From Flavobacteriaceae bacterium (GTDB taxonomy: Bacteria; Bacteroidota; Bacteroidia; Flavobacteriales; Flavobacteriaceae): a DNA stretch of 58,166 bases. Position numbers and translations under genes: made by a program. The notes under the pieces are model-generated. The model searched no databases, was not told the DNA's origin, and saw nothing but the letters and a program-made list of their open reading frames with translations. Where the stretch lies: NCBI GenBank assembly GCA_014239275.1, contig JAAZZF010000111.1:1-58166 (forward strand), read 5' to 3'. This document shows positions 56,901 through 58,166 of this stretch, piece after piece. Each line of letters starts with the position of its first letter. Positions within the stretch are counted from its first letter, which is position 1.

Positions 56901-57066
56901 TATCCTTTCTGAAATGACAGATTGGGGAGACTATAGAGGAAAAAGAACTCCTGGACTAGATCCTTCTGAGATGGGTAGCAACTGGTCTGGTAATTATTAT
57001 GCTTCTGAAGGTGGTCAATTACCTTCTGCAAGAACATTTGGACTTAACGTAAGCTTTAAATTTTAA
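53920..57066 (+). CDS. SusC/RagA family TonB-linked outer membrane transporter
   Basis: 1048 residues. Signal peptide 1-22 (ending WSFAQ); carboxypeptidase-regulatory-like domain about 24-98 (VSGTVSDDAGVPIPGATVLV, FDGVYTI); a short linker with EEVVVTALG as TonB-box region; plug domain about 110-225 (TALAGKVAGVQV, LRGEMDILYVVDGIK, NITVLKGAAATALYGSEAKSGVIIITSK); then a long beta-barrel ending in phenylalanine (FGLNVSFKF). It imports a substrate bound by the SusD-like lipoprotein encoded 11 bp downstream. No glycoside hydrolase or peptidase is visible next to it, so the substrate is open; the short plug and family resemble those seen with protein or peptide use as much as glycans. Confidence 0.95.
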   Translation: MKTKLFKFLTLSFLIMFQWSFAQKSVSGTVSDDAGVPIPGATVLVVDTNNGVTTDFDGVYTIMASEGDVLSVSYVGYNTQNVTVGASATLNVTLSSDSLEEVVVTALGITREAKSLGYAQQKVSGEALTRTKERDFKTALAGKVAGVQVISGTSSTFESSAIRLRGEMDILYVVDGIKVSSTDINTDNIDNITVLKGAAATALYGSEAKSGVIIITSKKAKAGESYISVDHNTTVSNISRLHPYQNEYGGGYSQAWDQFAFNPATDPASWAAFNGQYIPYYAADESWGPKLDGTLARHWDSWIPGHPEFGVTRPWSPNPNNVKNFFETGIANTTSLSFAKGGEDFSVRATARVSQATIPVPNATRDTYDVNINASLNATDKLTIYAALNARVMDTDNYVSSGYGSLQSNFSQWWQRQLDMDRLKNSYHYNGAFYTWNRKSARNHKPQYWDAPHYEQYQNTNKNKNSTYSGNFGLNYDIMEGLSANVEVKRRQYNRTNWGRTYVGVNTLNTQAGYSEGSYVTEKNEVVAKLAYDKRVTDDLDISAILGYGAGQNKTISTSASTSGGLAIPDFYTVANSKDKPNYGSSKYNNSRISAYGLLSIGWNSMLYLDGSYRLDWGSTAAADNNRIETYGLSGSFVFNTLVDQDWLSFGKLRVNYAEAPIFPGTYATSPTYGSSTAYGSLAALNVPNTLANPNLTGGMRTELEYGVEMKFMKNRLGLDFTYFDREDSNLPVSITAAGGTGYTGLSVNSKITSTAGVEAMISGTPILTDDIRWDVSFNFGRFKKTVDFIYEGIERNILDSWLSWSSMDLQEIVGQEWGMLYGRKRLKDDAGNWVLYNSGNHRYTNNTLLGNIMPDFTGGITSTLQYKNWDFAVGIDFQEGGLYHSVTDMFSMAAGLHEYTAGLNDKGNPKRDAVSAGGGIHQVGVKLDGSVHDLYRAPDSWAWGNWTRDDLWLVDASFVKLRQVRIGYTFDNDQLNNTPFDAINIALIGTNLAILSEMTDWGDYRGKRTPGLDPSEMGSNWSGNYYASEGGQLPSARTFGLNVSFKF

Positions 57067-57077
57067 TTTTATAAAAG

Positions 57078-58166
57078 ATGAAAAAACAAATTCAAAAAAT
57101 AATCGGATTATTAACAGTAAGTAGCTTATTGTTTATGTCCTGCGAAACTGTAGATTTCGGAGATGAAAATCTAAACCCTAATGCAGTTTCTAAAGCTAAC
57201 ACTGGTGCGCTTATAACAGCATCTCTGAGAAGTATGCCTGGAATTTTAGCTAATTCAAGTGCAGGTATATTATATGTTCAACACATTTCAGAAATTACAT
57301 ACAATGATGATTCTTGCTATGAAACAATTCAATGGAATTTTGATGGTCACTATACAGGACCATTAATGAATCTTCAAACTGTAATTAATTTAAATACTGA
57401 TGATCCTGATACTTATAGTTCTTCAGGTTCAGCCGGTATGCAAAAGGGTGTTTCTCACCTTTTACAGGTTTGGTTTTACCATCATTTGACAGACAGGTGG
57501 GGAGCAGTTCCTTACTCTGAAGCATTAAAGGGAGTTGATAACTTGAAACCAAAATTTGACAGCCAACAAGCTATTTATACGGGTATGTTTGCTCAAATAG
57601 ACGCTGCTTTAGCAATGTTAGATGGAGGTGGATTAGAAGGAGACTTCATGTTTAATGGTGATGCTGCTAAATGGAAAAAGTTTGGTAATACTATGAAAAT
57701 GGTAATGGCATTGAGATTGTCTGATGTTGATCCAGCTACTGCGCAGTCTAAATTTTTAGAAGCAGTTTCTGGAGGAGTTCTTGGTAGTAATGCTGATAAT
57801 ATTCATTATCCATACACTACTGCTGATAACAATGACAATCCATGGCAAGATAGATTCCAAACTAGAGATGACTATGCATCTAGTGATACTATGGTTGAAG
57901 CATTAATTGCTAAAAGTGACCCAAGGTTACACGCGTACGCTGCTCCTGTTGTTACAGCAGGTGGAGGTGCAGGTGGATCTGCTAAGGTTCCTGTTAAATA
58001 CACTACTGTAGATGGAAAAATCTATGGAGGAATGCCTTATGGCGTATTAACACCAGGAATATTACAAGCATGGGTTTCTTATTTACCTCACCAAGTAATC
58101 TATAAAAGTGATGCTACGCAAAGTGGTATGATATTTTCCTATGCTCAAGTATGTTTCTCAATGGCA
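57078..58166 (+). CDS. SusD/RagB family outer membrane lipoprotein, 3' partial
   Basis: The frame is open from the ATG at 57078 to the window end (363 codons). A lipoprotein signal (MKKQIQKIIGLLTVSSLLFM then SCE) places the lipid-bearing cysteine at residue 22, followed by acidic residues as is usual for surface-exposed Bacteroidota lipoproteins. NPNAVSKANTG, the helical region LLQVWFYHHLTDRWGAVPYSEALKG (about 130-155), the tetratricopeptide-like segment WKKFGNTMKMVMALRLSD near 200 and KSDPRLHAYAAP match the SusD-like group with a SusD_2-type N-terminus. It caps the SusC barrel and binds the nutrient at the cell surface. Confidence 0.92.
   Translation, partial: MKKQIQKIIGLLTVSSLLFMSCETVDFGDENLNPNAVSKANTGALITASLRSMPGILANSSAGILYVQHISEITYNDDSCYETIQWNFDGHYTGPLMNLQTVINLNTDDPDTYSSSGSAGMQKGVSHLLQVWFYHHLTDRWGAVPYSEALKGVDNLKPKFDSQQAIYTGMFAQIDAALAMLDGGGLEGDFMFNGDAAKWKKFGNTMKMVMALRLSDVDPATAQSKFLEAVSGGVLGSNADNIHYPYTTADNNDNPWQDRFQTRDDYASSDTMVEALIAKSDPRLHAYAAPVVTAGGGAGGSAKVPVKYTTVDGKIYGGMPYGVLTPGILQAWVSYLPHQVIYKSDATQSGMIFSYAQVCFSMA

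Noticed and set aside
1..58166. Search for defence systems, mobile elements, CRISPR arrays, integrases and tRNA attachment sites
   Set aside because: None seen; gene content and order are those of a conserved core region with very short gaps.

Overview
The window looks like chromosome of an AT-rich, probably marine member of the Flavobacteriia (Bacteroidota). The evidence is a SusC/SusD pair with a SusD lipobox. Promoters fit the Bacteroidetes pattern TTG-N19-TAnnTTTG. Recognisable Shine-Dalgarno sequences are almost absent. The ribosomal operon continues towards carA-eno-gltA, as is familiar from flavobacteria. No tRNA, rRNA, CRISPR array, insertion sequence or prophage was seen. Intergenic space is very small, as in a streamlined genome.

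Left part (1-9280): the 3' end of a family 5 solute-binding protein; rpmE2 (L31 type B) on the minus strand with an unusual palindromic promoter; then a plus-strand run of DUF4199 membrane protein, family 2 glycosyltransferase, phosphohexomutase and MsbA-type ABC exporter (envelope glycan or lipid work). A three-gene ECF sigma unit follows (sigma factor, membrane-anchored partner, Spy-like periplasmic protein), then rsmB.

Middle part (9380-36312): purL; a MarR-led fatty acid beta-oxidation operon (marR-fadN-fadA-fadE) with a palindrome in front; an M28 peptidase; and on the minus strand two fold-type-II PLP enzymes (DpaL and a cystathionine beta-synthase-like enzyme) and a LolC/E-type permease. 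A NamZ-type muramidase diverges from the permease with only 5 bp between the two start codons. Next come queE, a VOC protein with a TTG start, a small membrane protein, folD and ffh, then the minus-strand unit argS, ctlX, an amidinotransferase-fold hydrolase, gltA, eno and carA.

Right part (36417-53441, minus strand): one uninterrupted ribosomal superoperon of about 17 kb in the order rpsL-rpsG-fusA-rpsJ-S10 block-spc block-secY-infA-rpmJ-alpha block-rplQ. It is driven by a textbook promoter at 53473-53503 and probably ends at a hairpin before carA. rpmD and rpmJ are short and were read directly from the sequence. Beyond a 478-bp gap is a plus-strand SusC/SusD pair, with SusD running off the window.

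Most of the content is housekeeping and I found no new multi-gene system. The best candidates for undescribed biology are small: mutually exclusive hairpins between rpsL and rpsG; a structured gap between rpsK and rpsD; acidic repeat tails on L5 and L17 that match each other at DNA level; and a perfect 11-bp inverted repeat overlying the rpmE2 promoter.
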